A stretch of 64,000 nt of DNA from Batillaria attramentaria. Taxonomy: Eukaryota; Mollusca; Gastropoda; Batillariidae. This document shows positions 21,135-32,493 of this stretch, in pieces. The position numbers and the translations under genes are program-made. The stretch covers positions 996,001-1,060,000 of the forward strand of contig JACVVK020000090.1 in assembly GCA_018292915.2 (NCBI GenBank). Reading direction: 5' to 3'. The notes under the pieces were generated by a model. The model had not been told where the DNA came from. It ran no database searches and saw nothing but the letters and a program-made list of their open reading frames with translations. Position 1 is the stretch's first letter. Each line of letters begins with the position of its first letter.

Positions 21135-24100
21135 ATGAGTGTCGATGTGAAGAGGCCTAAAAAATTCGAGTTTGGTCAACATTTTCAGTGCGGGGAATTT
21201 TCTTCACGTGAAACAAGCGGTATTAGAGGCGACATGGAGAAGCCTGTAACAAGAGGTAGAGGTAGAGCAGGTGACAGGCTTCAGAAACGGTCTGCTAGCA
21301 TCTCTGTCCCAGGGCTTCGAGGCGAAAATAAAGTGCAGCTGCATAAGAAGCGTAGATTTGTGCCTGGTGACAAACAGAATGATAGTTCGGTTGGTGAAAC
21401 GTTTGGGAATTTCAAGAGACGAAGACTAGGGTCTATGGATACAAGGGGTGCCATGAGAGGAGCGGAAAAAATTGTCCTGCCAACCAAATTCCTGCTCGGA
21501 GGGAACATCAACGACCCATTGAATTTGAACAGCCTGAATGATGAAGAAGTTAGTCGGATGTTGAATGCAAAGACGCCAGAAAGCTCGCCACTTCCCTTGC
21601 CACCACACCGGTTGAACGTTGAGGTGAAAATTCCTGTTAACATCCATGACCCCCTGAATCTGAACGGTGGAGAAGAGAGCGATGATCCCATAGTGAAATC
21701 CTTCCGGAAACGCAAGAGACACCGGCCTAAGAAGAAAGACCACAAAGATGCAAGCTTGAACACCACCGGTGTGTCCGAAGCCAGTCTGAACACCGGCAAG
21801 GGAACAGAAAAACCAGCCGGCGCTAGAGGTGCGCTTCTTGAGGCCCTGAAAATAGAAATTGACCAGCCAGGAGAACAGCAGGTTATGCCTGAGCAGCAGA
21901 CGACGCCAACAGAAAAGACTGCACACCCAGCATCCTCATCAAAATTAACGAAAATTGTTTCACCAGTTATTTGCCAACGCAGTCCCAAGTCACGAAGGGT
22001 AAGGAGGAAGACTGTTAGTGAGTGTGGTGTGAACACTAGACTGGATGCTTCAAGGGCTCTGTTTCGGCGGTCGAGCAGCCCAGACGTTGCAAAACTGAAA
22101 CACCTCGCTGCAAGAAAGTTTAGGAGACAGACAAGTGGGTCGTCGGTGAACAAAACAAAAACTGTGCAGCAGAAACCTGCTCCAGTCCCTCCGAAAAAAT
22201 TTCCCTCCAACCCACAGTTCATCCATGGAAATTACAATCGTTACTACGGCTACAGAAATCCTAATATGGAGGATGATGATCGCCTGAGGAAGTTCAGGTC
22301 AGAGTGGTTTGAGTGCAAAGACGTCCTTGACATTGGTTGCAACGTAGGTCATGTGACACTTGCCATTGCTCGTGACTTTCAGCCCCGGAGGATTTTAGGG
22401 ATTGACATAGACCACAACTTAATCCGGGCAGCGAGACACAATGTCCGCAGCTTCCTGTCCACGATGCATGACGTGGGAAGATACCCTGCCTCCAGTGCCA
22501 TAAGTTACGGACCCATCGAGGCTCCGCCTGTTCCTGACAGATCTACACGCTTCCCTCGCAATGTCATGTTTATGCAGGTTTGTGACAGAAAGGAAAGCAA
22601 CCCTTAGGTGTTATTCTCTATTATTTTGAAAAAAATATGCGAGTTTGGTGCTGTCATTTTGTGATGATGTAGTTTTCAAACGTTTCAAATTATATATGAT
22701 TATATCTGTATACATGTATCTAAATTCTAATTATTCAGTTTGGTAAACTTGCAGTCTTAGCCTTGTCTTTCATTAGCTTTTAAAGTTTTATCTCTGGTGT
22801 GACTGCGTCGTCTAAAAAAAATTAATTTATGAAAACCATGTTATATTTTGTTTTCATGGCAATGGCCAGTGTTGGTTACAGTTTGCCAGCTCTCGGCTAT
22901 CAGGAATAAACTGTGTGCTTCTCAGACGTGCCTTACTCGCGACTGATGTCACACGGTACATGATTTCCCCTGCTCCCTCTTCACATTTCTAGTATGATTT
23001 ATCTCGGACGTGTTTTTTGTCACAGGTGCGTGACTGTCGCTGAAAGTTAAAAACTTGAAATTAAAACCATGGTTAATGTTCATTTAAGTGGCAGTGAAAA
23101 CAAATTTTATGTTGACAGAGTAATTATGTCCTGGAGAAAGACGAGCAGTTGGAACTGGTGCGTGAGGAATATGACACAATCCTTGCCCTCAGTGTCACTA
23201 AGTGGATTCATCTCAACAACGGCGATGCGGGACTCAAGCGTTTCTTCCACCGCATGTTTCGGCAGCTTCGCCCAGGCGGACATCTGATCCTTGAGCCACA
23301 GCCATGGGCGTCCTATCGAAAGCGAAAAAAACTGACGGTATGTGTTTTGTATAAAAGTTCTGCTAGAACAGTTCTTTACAACAACACTTATTGCGCATTT
23401 CAAGACCCTCTGCAAGATATTTTGTCAAGTAGCGTAATTTGCCCCACAAGCACACATGTTCAGTGAAGGAAGTTGGATTATATTGAAACTTTTTTTTTTT
23501 TTTTTTTTAGCTCCTCGGTTTTTTACCAGACCCTCAAATTCAAGATTTTGTAGTAGTGGAAAAGTTAAGGTCATTATGGTAACCTTTATTTTTGTCATTG
23601 ATTTGTACAGCCTCACAAAGCAGTATAAAGTCTTTGAGTTACATGCTTTGAGTAACGCCTGAATGGAGGGGAAGGGGGTGTGTTGTTGGGTGTTTTTTTT
23701 TTTTTTTTTTTTTCAAAACTTTGATTTACATCCCACAACATAAATTCAGCCCTAGTTTCAGATGTTCCTAATGAATTAATGTGGCATTTTACAGGAAACG
23801 ATCTTCAACAACTACCACAGCATTGAGCTGCGGCCTGAGATGTTTCGTCAGTACCTGCTGACAGAGGTTGGATTCTCAAAGTGTGAGCCGATTGACGTTC
23901 CGTACAACAAATCAAAAGGTGCGTGTTATTGCTATAATGCCTCACACTAATTTGTTCTGATTTCGAAGTAGGAATTAAAATTCCAAACACTGATGGTTGT
24001 ACGCCATGCTACAGAGTAAGGGAGGTAAGTCTTGGGGATTTCATTGAGTTTTGCTTTGGATTGTTTCCTCTGCACAAGGTAAGTTCACTATTCCTGCCAA

Positions 24101-25906
24101 CTCTGTCGCTCCCTTAGCAGCCCTGAATGTCTGATGTTTAGGCTAGCCCATAAAAATCATATGTTTACATGCCACAATAGAAGACTTACTACTACTCGCC
24201 AAAGTCTGATTTGATGACCAGGGAAGGGTTATGTGACTGGGAGCAGTTAATAATTAAAACAGCTCGTCTTGTTTGCCTTTTCGTCATACTTAGCTCAAAA
24301 TTGTTTCTTTCACCTCGGAAGTAGCACTGCTCAGCTGCTGTTGACCCTGCTTGCTTTGGACCAGGAGGTGTCTTTGCCTCTGATGGCTTGAAGCTTAATG
24401 GCTTGTTTGCTTTTGATTTGTTGCGTTTCATGAATAGATCAGTGGCAGCTTCAAACAGTGATTCGTTGAATTCAGACTCAGAGGTAGCCTAGGGAACTCG
24501 CTCATTTTTCCGGTGATGGAGAGTATGGATTGGAAATTTCATGGAACATCTGTTTACTACTGTGACATTGAAAAATTGGATTACTGTATTTTACTTCACT
24601 TGCGTCTGGGGAGATTTTAATTTTACTCGCCAGCATTTCTCTTGCACCATAGTGAGTAAAACTACTAAAGTACTAACCACTTTTAGGAACTGTTATGTGG
24701 TTCTGTAGAACTTCAGTCTCTTTTTTTTTCTTTTTTTTTTTTTTTTGGCGTCAAGATTTTTTAGTGTTTTAGCAGTGCTATGTTTTTGAAAGAGATGCGT
24801 TGACTGGTTTATCAGATTTTATCAGGCAGAGTTCATCTAACAGTCCTTAGGTTCGTGACCAGGTGAGGCCAAACCCAGTTCATCTTCACTTGATTTGGAG
24901 CCATCTGAAGCTACAGCTCGAACATGATTATGACAGACACTGCTGTGCTTGAGAATGTTCATCCATCTTGTTTCGGTGTGCAGTGGGTAATCTGCTGTTG
25001 GCTGCACAGTTGATGATCTGTGAAATTGTTGTTTCCACAGGTTTCCGCAGGCCTCTCCTCTTGTTCACCAAACTTGACACCCAGTATAACAGTCCTGCCG
25101 CCGCCATCCTGTCCACCCCAGCTGGTACTCCGCGCCTCATCCGCCACGTGCCATCAACCGTGACGTCTTCAACAGCCGGAGACAGAGCCGCGTTCGACAG
25201 CTACACGCCTTCCAAGTGCTCCACCTGCGTGTCTTGCAGCAGCTCGCGCAGTAGCTGCAGCAGCAGTTCTTGCAGTTCAATGTGCAACAGTGATCAAGAG
25301 AGAGAATTGATGGATGGGGTGGATGAAACATCTGTGTCCAGTTACAGTGAGTTTGGCGTGGGTTGTTCTCAGCGGGACGACTGCGGACAGGAAGGTGAAG
25401 GTGAAATACTCGAAGGCACGTTCGTCTCCAGTCACGGGGACGTGGGTGAAAGTGGGTCACAGTTGAGCAGCCACGGACAGGTGACCTCAATGGGTGGGAG
25501 TGGTGACTTCCGCGTTCCCGAAGCGAAGGATCCCATGGAGTTCACCCACAATCATCCTACAACGACCCATCAGCGTAGTCAGCCAGCTAGAGGAGTAGTG
25601 GGCGATTACAGTGTTGAACCGGTTCTCTCACAGAGTGACTTTTCAGCAGGGGAGGAGAGCGGCTCAGCAGGACAAAGCAGGTTTACTGACCACATTGACA
25701 GCTCTTTTCAGCCGGATAACGCAGCATGTGTTTCCACTGTGCAGACTGCAGCTGATGGAACTGTGCATGGCCATACTGATCAAGTGGTCTCCGGCACAAG
25801 TGTTTCTCTGACAGCTGAAAAAGCTGAGACAGATGCCGTGTCAGCATTGCCAAAAGAGAAGTCTCCTGAAGACGCCAGTGAAAGACATGCCCAGGACATG
25901 AAGTAG
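21135..25906 (+). CDS. MEPCE: MEPCE/Bin3 orthologue: 7SK snRNA methylphosphate capping enzyme, four coding exons
   Basis: Exons 21135-22577, 23119-23337, 23795-23918 and 25041-25906 give 883 codons, with GT-AG introns and continuous frame. The enzyme transfers methyl from S-adenosylmethionine to the gamma-phosphate of 7SK snRNA and stays in the 7SK complex that holds P-TEFb. The Bin3 domain starts near residue 365 ([12 protein letters not shown]). Motif I is L-D-I-G-C-N-V-G-H near 398, followed by [22 protein letters not shown] and L-E-P-Q-P-W lie in exon 2 and K-G-F-R-R-P-L at the exon 3/4 junction. Upstream, [14 protein letters not shown] resembles a motif I recall from human MEPCE. The N-terminal 360 residues are basic and disordered. 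The acidic tail of about 270 residues is unusual, since the human enzyme ends soon after the domain. Confidence 0.95.
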
Positions 25907-27705
25907 AAAAACGGAGAATTAATGGTATCTTTTTTGCAGCTGTCCGGCAGTATTGTTATGGCTTGTTGGAGGTCCGATGCAACTGATTTTTTTTTTTTCT
26001 GCGGTTCTACTGATAGCTTTGTTTATGGCAGTATCATCATGATGTATGTGTGTGTGTGCAGTTGTGTGAATGCACAACACTTGTTTTGCATGTGATTTAA
26101 GCTTCTCGTACCCCCCCCCCCCCCTTTTTTTTTTTTTTTAAAGAAGTGCTCAAGGCACAATTGCTTAGTTTTGACTTGGAGCAATTGTCTGTTCTTAAAA
26201 CAGGATTGGGAAGTAGTGGACAGTGTAGTCCATTATAAAATGCAGACTTTCTTAATAAGCCTGTGCAGGGCGTCATCAACTGATCAAAAATGGTTCATTG
26301 TAACCAACAAAAGTGTTTCAGCGTCCAGTGAGTAGTTCATTCTTATCAAGTTGAAGAAACTAAGCTAAAAAAAAAAGATGATAAAAAATTGTTGCAGAGT
26401 TATCCCCCATACTTAAATCTGAAACTGGGCTCTGTACCATGAAACTTGGACCTGAAACAAGTAAGGAGGGATCACACAAAAGTGATTTCTAGCAGGTCAC
26501 TTTGTGAGCAGAAATAGTAAAGATGTGAAATCTTTAAAAGCGTTGCAGCTTCAACAATTCTAAATTCAATCATGACTATTGTCATGCAAAACAAAGGGAT
26601 CCCAGAGCATTTTCCTTCACGGTTTCAGCAGAACTGAAGCAAGTGTCTATCAAGTTCAAGATACATCTCATGTTTGTAGCAAGTTGTATTTGAGTTTGAA
26701 TTTGGGAAATGTTTTGTCTCTTTTTTCTTTGTTGTTGTTTTTGTTTTGGGTTGTTGTTTTTTTTGTGTTTCTTTTCTTTTCTTTTCATTCTTGATGAACT
26801 GGGGGGGTTGTGTCACTGTGTAGGTGGGCGGACAAGAGACGTTTGGTATGCTACTGCCACTAGAAATGTTGAATGATAATGAACGTTTAAACCAAAGAAT
26901 TTGTCACTTGTGAAATATTTAGAAATCAGAGTACATTTTGGAAAGTATTCTGTTGAGAATTCTTTGTTGAGTATTCATTGGCTTGAAGTGCTGTGGTGAA
27001 TTTCCTGTATACTTTGTGATGTTGATGTTTACTTGGCAGCAATTTTTTTTTTTTTTAAATCGTGTTTTTATGTGCTGTTAGTGTTACACCATTGTATTGC
27101 CGTTTGTACTGTACTTGAAAATGTGAAGCAAGCATGTTAAAATGTTACAGTTTGTAATTAAGACACTGAAACCGTTTCACTTTATTTTTCTCTTCTTTTT
27201 TTTTTTTTTGGGTAATAAATTTTGTTTTTCTAACCATCCTTAGGACTGACAGGAAGACCAATGTATTTATTTGGTTGGTCAGTGTTTCTTTAATAAAGGG
27301 AGGGGGGATAGTATACTGTGCAAAGCATGTTTGGACAAAATATGAGTGAGGGTTTGCGCTGTAGTCAGTGTTCAGGCAGTTGAAGAGGCAAGGGCGCTCA
27401 GTAATAACACTCTTGAGGAAAAATTCCCCCCCCCCCCCTTTTTTTTTGGGGGGGGGGGGGGTGACTCTTTGCCAGCTCCAGTGGTGTTCTGATGAGATCA
27501 GGGTTTGGAGGCTGGGACATTTTTTAAAATGCATGAAGATGAGGATGATACGCTATGGAGGTCCATGTGGTTTGGTGTTTCCTGTCATAAAATATCCCAG
27601 CTTGAATTAGGCCAAGGAACTGCAGTACTTGCCATGTGATCATCTACATTGTGAGATGTGTCATAACAAGGCCAACACCCCCTGATGTGGAGTGGGAGAG
27701 TCTCA
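25907..27705 (+). other. MEPCE 3' flank, probably 3' untranslated in part
   Basis: It contains a C run joined to a T run (26110-26139), T-rich words, an AATAAA at 27214-27219 that could be the polyadenylation signal, and a C-T-G run near 27426-27460. No open frame looks like a gene. Confidence 0.5.
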
Positions 27706-27884
27706 GCTGTGTGGCAACAGCCTCCCCATTGGGCCCATAGCACACCCGCTCTGGGTAGGACAGTAGTACTAGAAGGAGCCGACCTTGCTTAAGGTCGACA
27801 AAAAATCTCGCTTTCCTGGGTTGGGATTCGAGCCTAGGACTCCCAGTCCTTTTTCTGAAGTATTAACCACTACATTACGGGGGC
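27706..27884 (-). mobile_element. Family-1 SINE fragment
   Basis: The minus strand reads GGCCCCCGTAATGTAGTGGTTAA at the head, then a B box near GGCTCGAATCCC, then a body ending in CACACAGC. It matches the first 170-180 bp of the SINEs at 14135 and 35252 and is more diverged than either. The 3' part is missing. Confidence 0.75.
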
Positions 27885-28877
27885 CAGACATTTTTCCTGG
27901 TAATACACCTTATGTGAGTCGTCATATCTTGCAAAATACTTGAAATGTCCTTTCCGTGTACTTGAACTTACGAAGTGCTAGTGCTGCTTGGAAAAGGATT
28001 TGAACTTGTTTGAAAACATGCTTATGTTCCTGCTCTGCAGTTTCTGTGCCTCTTCTGCTTAGTGTTGCTGTGTGATTCAGATACAGAGTTTCTGCTAGAC
28101 ATTTGTCTACAGGACAAAAGTATTAACAATGGCATTATGTCATCAGTACAACCAAGAAAATACCTTTGTTCCTGACATCACAAGAGAAAAAGCACATAAT
28201 TATTTGTAACAGTGATCAGATGCAGTATTTATCCAGCTGACGTGAAATGTATGTGTGCATTATAATTATAGAAACCTAGAAAAGGTACATGCAGTCGGTA
28301 TGTTTCCTACAAGGTACAATTCAGTCTGTTTCAAACTCTCTGAGTCTCCCACTGTCGAGGGTTACGTACAGTTGTGGTTCTGTTTTTCCCCCGTTACAAT
28401 TTATTGCAGTTCTGATGTTTTTCCCCATTGTTCCAACACACAGGCTATAGTCTTCTCCTTTGTTCCAAAATGCTAAGTTTTTAAAGTGTATTTCCACAAT
28501 CTGATTGTCTATGGCGCTTCCACTTCAACTGAAAGGAAGCATATATATATTAAGTTAAAATATGGCACTTGGTTGGTGTTTTTGAACAGTTGAAAGTTAG
28601 GCGAATGGATGAAGGCTGTTGCCAACAACCTGTTTTCCTCTGTAGCCAGTACGGGATGCTAGAATCGCTTGAAACGGAATCCACATGAACATCGGTGGAG
28701 TTGAAATCTCTGTAAGTGTAACACAAAGTGTAGTCATGTAAATAGATGTGTATGATTATTGCTTACCAGCCTTACCTCCTTGCTTGCTACATTCATGTAC
28801 ACTGGGCATTATGATGCAGTTTTACACTGCGTATTCTTCAAAACTGCCATTTTCCTAGCAACTGTATGCTTCTTCTT

Positions 28878-28909
<32 letters not shown>

Positions 28910-30111
28910 TTTGATTGTTACTGTTACATATGGAATAGGAAATAAGTGGAAGGTATTAATATCTGACAAGTTCAAAGTACAGGCCATCTTCACGCGACAA
29001 GCTCCTTGGGGGCCAACACAATATGACCATTGTAAACGTGTTTGGTTCCTGTGTTTAGTATTGGAACTAAGCTGAGAAATCCACCTCAGCCGGGAGTGGC
29101 CTGCGTGCGTACAGTGCTGTACAACAAGAAGCATGTACTAGGTTTATTTAGCGCCAAGGCTGTGTTCATTTTCTATTAGCTTTTGAAGGAAACCTGTAGG
29201 GGGCCATGCATCCAGCTACATTATAACGGGGCTGTGTTCAACTGACACTTTTTTTGCGGTACAGACTCAAAAATTCTGTTCATCAGCAAATTTTTTCTGC
29301 AGCCCATTATTCTTTGTTGCTCTAACCCCTGCAGAATAAGCAGGACAGGAGGGACAGTGAGAATGAGTAAACGAAATGCTTTTACCAAACAGAGCATTTG
29401 ACACAATTTAGCACACTGCTGTTATCTTGAAACAAGTGCATAAGTAATGGAACGTCTTGAAATGTGTGCAAAATCACTGAAGAATTCACCTTTTCGCCAC
29501 AAGCGAATGTACTGGGCATCATCGTCGTAACTTCCCTTCTGATTTGACAGCTGGCATCCGTGAACCATGCACTCCATACTTCTATTCAGCAGGTCACTTA
29601 ACCAACAGTTGATGAAAAAGTGTATCATAGTATCATGGAGTCAACTGTACGCAGCCCAGATTTTGCAGTAAAAGAAAATGTCATGATGCAGATGACCTGA
29701 CTTAGTGACAAGAGGAGAACAAGTCTTTCCTTTAAACTGCTTGTTTCCCTAACAGCACTTGTATTAAAATCTTTGAAAGACTTGAACGCTTGGCTGTTTG
29801 TGTGTTGTGTTGCCTGTCTTGTTTTGTTTTCTTATTTTGTCACAGTAAATGACACCAAATTTCAGGATTTTTTGCAATGATTTGAATGAATTATCTTCAA
29901 GCTCGGCTGAAAAAAGTCCTCTAGGAATTTACATGGCGCTGAAAACCACAGACAGAAAATAGTTACGCAGGTGTTTTAACAATGCTTGTAACTTCGTTGC
30001 AAGTTCATTCTAAATTTTTATGGCTGTAATCTTTTGTTGCGTCATGTGACAGGGACTTGTTTTTTGCACTGTCCCTGCAGCTAGCTTTGCAGATACTGAG
30101 ATGGACATTGC
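27885..30111. other. Intergenic AT-rich DNA, no gene seen
   Basis: Long T tracts occur at 28876-28911. The remaining sequence gives only short, unconvincing frames. Confidence 0.5.
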
Positions 30112-30542
30112 AGACCTGCCTACACTACACATTGACCATAGTAATTTTGGGCTTACTACGCATTTAATTGCCCCACTACACCCCCCTCCCCCAATCTACG
30201 TAATTTAGCGGTTAGCGTTTCGTCAAATCTGATCTGAACTTTCGCTCGTGCCGATCCAGCTTTTTGAACGAGCCTCATTGAAAGTTTAATGATGTATAAA
30301 TACCCGGTAGAAAGAAATTTGGTTTAAAAAACAAACACATAAAAAAAACATAGTGAGATACTATGGTAGTACACTGTAACCAGTCGAATCAAACAAGCCA
30401 AAGAATAGAATAGTTGATTTGTAGCTTAAGCAACAAGCTGGCACATTTCGGTTGGGATATGTTAGGACTACTCATTTGGCCAGGAAACTACTCGTTTGGT
30501 TTTTTACACTACTCATGTCATGTTCGGTGGGTAGGCAGGTCT
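30112..30542. mobile_element. hAT-type MITE, copy 1
   Basis: The termini AGACCTGCCTAC and GTAGGCAGGTCT are perfect inverted repeats. They are flanked by a perfect 8-bp duplication GACATTGC (30104-30111 and 30543-30550), the target length of hAT transposons. The 431-bp inside has no open frame and matches the copy at 48591-48926, which lacks about 95 bp. Confidence 0.9.
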
Positions 30543-30612
30543 GACATTGCCTGAAAGTTACAGAGAACGAGTCCTAAATCAAAATTGGTCTCTAACAAAA
30601 CACTGATCCCAT

Positions 30613-30652
30613 GTGTGCACACGCACACACACACGCACGCACGCGCGCGCGC

Positions 30653-30689
<37 letters not shown>

Positions 30690-30720
30690 CACGCACACGC
30701 ACGCACACACACACACACAC
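30613..30720. repeat. CA/CG compound microsatellite
   Basis: Alternating CACA, CGCG and CACG units extend over about 105 bp. Confidence 0.95.
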
Positions 30721-32493
30721 CACAAATGAAAGAACTGTTTTAAATGAACACTTTCATCAAGTCTGAATTAAGAAAACAGATATATATACACACACATGTA
30801 TACGGCAAACTTTTAAAAAAGAAAGGTAAGTGATTAAACAGGTGTAACATCTTGCAAGTACAAATGTTACCCTGCCTACACGCAAAACCCTGGTGCGAGT
30901 TTACAAGAGAAAAAAACAAAACTGAACTGTGATCATCTGCAAGAAATTTAAATAATGCCCCCCCCCCCCCCCCCCCCTTCACTCCAAGAAAAAAAGAGGG
31001 GGGGGGGGGGGGGGGATTATTAGAAGAATCGGGATTAACTTCCATTCCTCAGTACATTTGTTGTGCAGTGCTAGAGCCAAACCATATCAGCTCAAAAGAA
31101 ACGTCTTTCACAGATGCTAATGTTTCCCATACAGGTGGTACTAAAAAATCAAAAACAAACCTCTGGAATTGTATTCATTCAAAAACAATCGTCCACAACA
31201 GAATGCAACAAACTGCCTTTCCACACAGCAGCACATTCATTGTACAGTATGAAAAACTGTTGAAACATACGCCATGTTGTTCTTCTGTACTTTCATCAGC
31301 CCAACAAAATAAATCGGTTTAAACCAAACATACGCCATATTGATGTCTGTATTCAGCAGCAGAAAAGCAGCATCACATGTAATGGAAACTTTGTCAACTA
31401 TCCAAATGCCAAACCAATGGGTGTGATACTTGCTTATGTGACACTGGCCTGGCAGAATTATGACAAGGCCAAAACAAGAAAACAGACACCTTAACTGGAC
31501 CAGGTAATGTAAACATGATAAAACATATGCACAAGAAATGAACTGCCCATACAGATACGGTCATACAGATTTTTCATCAGTCTGGAGAAAAGCTCAGGGC
31601 AACACACTTTCTCTACTTCCCCTGAGCTACTCTCAAAGTTAAGTTTTGCCCAGACTCCTTGATGTCAGTGCATTCTCTTTCCATAAAGTTCCGTACGTGA
31701 GGTTTACCACTTGAATGAGGCAGTCATACAATCTGAAAATGACAACAAGCGGCAATGTACTGACTTGACAGTAGTCAAAAGTAAAAAAGTAACAAATTAC
31801 AAGCCAAAAATATAGAACTGTTTTACACTTTGCAGGAGTCAACACGTTTGTTTGATTTGTTCCCCCCCCCCCCCCCCTTCAATAACAGAAACAAATCACA
31901 AAGCAATTTGCAGGCTGATGTGTCATGGGAGTGTTTTTTATAGTCTGAACAAAAGCAAACACGGTGTTTTTCCACACTTGTCAGGTGACAATTAGGAGCC
32001 ACAACATGCCTCTGAACAAGTTTTTCCAGAGCGTGTCTTGAACTGTTTTCCATGTTAGTTTGAAGAAAAACGTCTCCCATGTGTCATGAGTCTTACTTTT
32101 AAACTATCTCTGACACAGGGATGGATTTACTCAAAAATGCCAATGAGACATTGTCTCCTTGACCAGTCATTTTTATGAGACATTTTCGTTTTCTATGAGA
32201 CAGTCAAGTTCACCCGCATCACTCTGTCACATGTCTGTGCCAAGAGCCTGTTCGTAAGTGCAGTGACGTTCAGGAACGGAAAAGGACCTCTCGATCGCAG
32301 AACTGAGAAAATAACGCGCCAATATTTTGCACGGCGCGTGAGAAAATGGATCCCTGCTGACTGCACAGCGTTCTCACTATCAACAACAACAGCGATTCTC
32401 ATTCTTTGCATTCATGCATAAACTTATCCATAAACTCAATCAGGTACTATGGACTGATAACTGACACAAGCTGTCACAAATCTCAATAAGACT
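30721..32493. other. Intergenic or 3' flank of the repeat-protein gene
   Basis: It contains facing C and G runs (30958-30977 and 30999-31014) and another C run at 31862-31877. No gene was seen. The end nearest 32494 is presumably 3' untranslated sequence of the minus-strand gene. Confidence 0.45.

Noticed and set aside
21281..22222. 313-codon minus-strand open frame
   Set aside because: It is antisense to the MEPCE first coding exon, whose conserved motifs lie on the plus strand.
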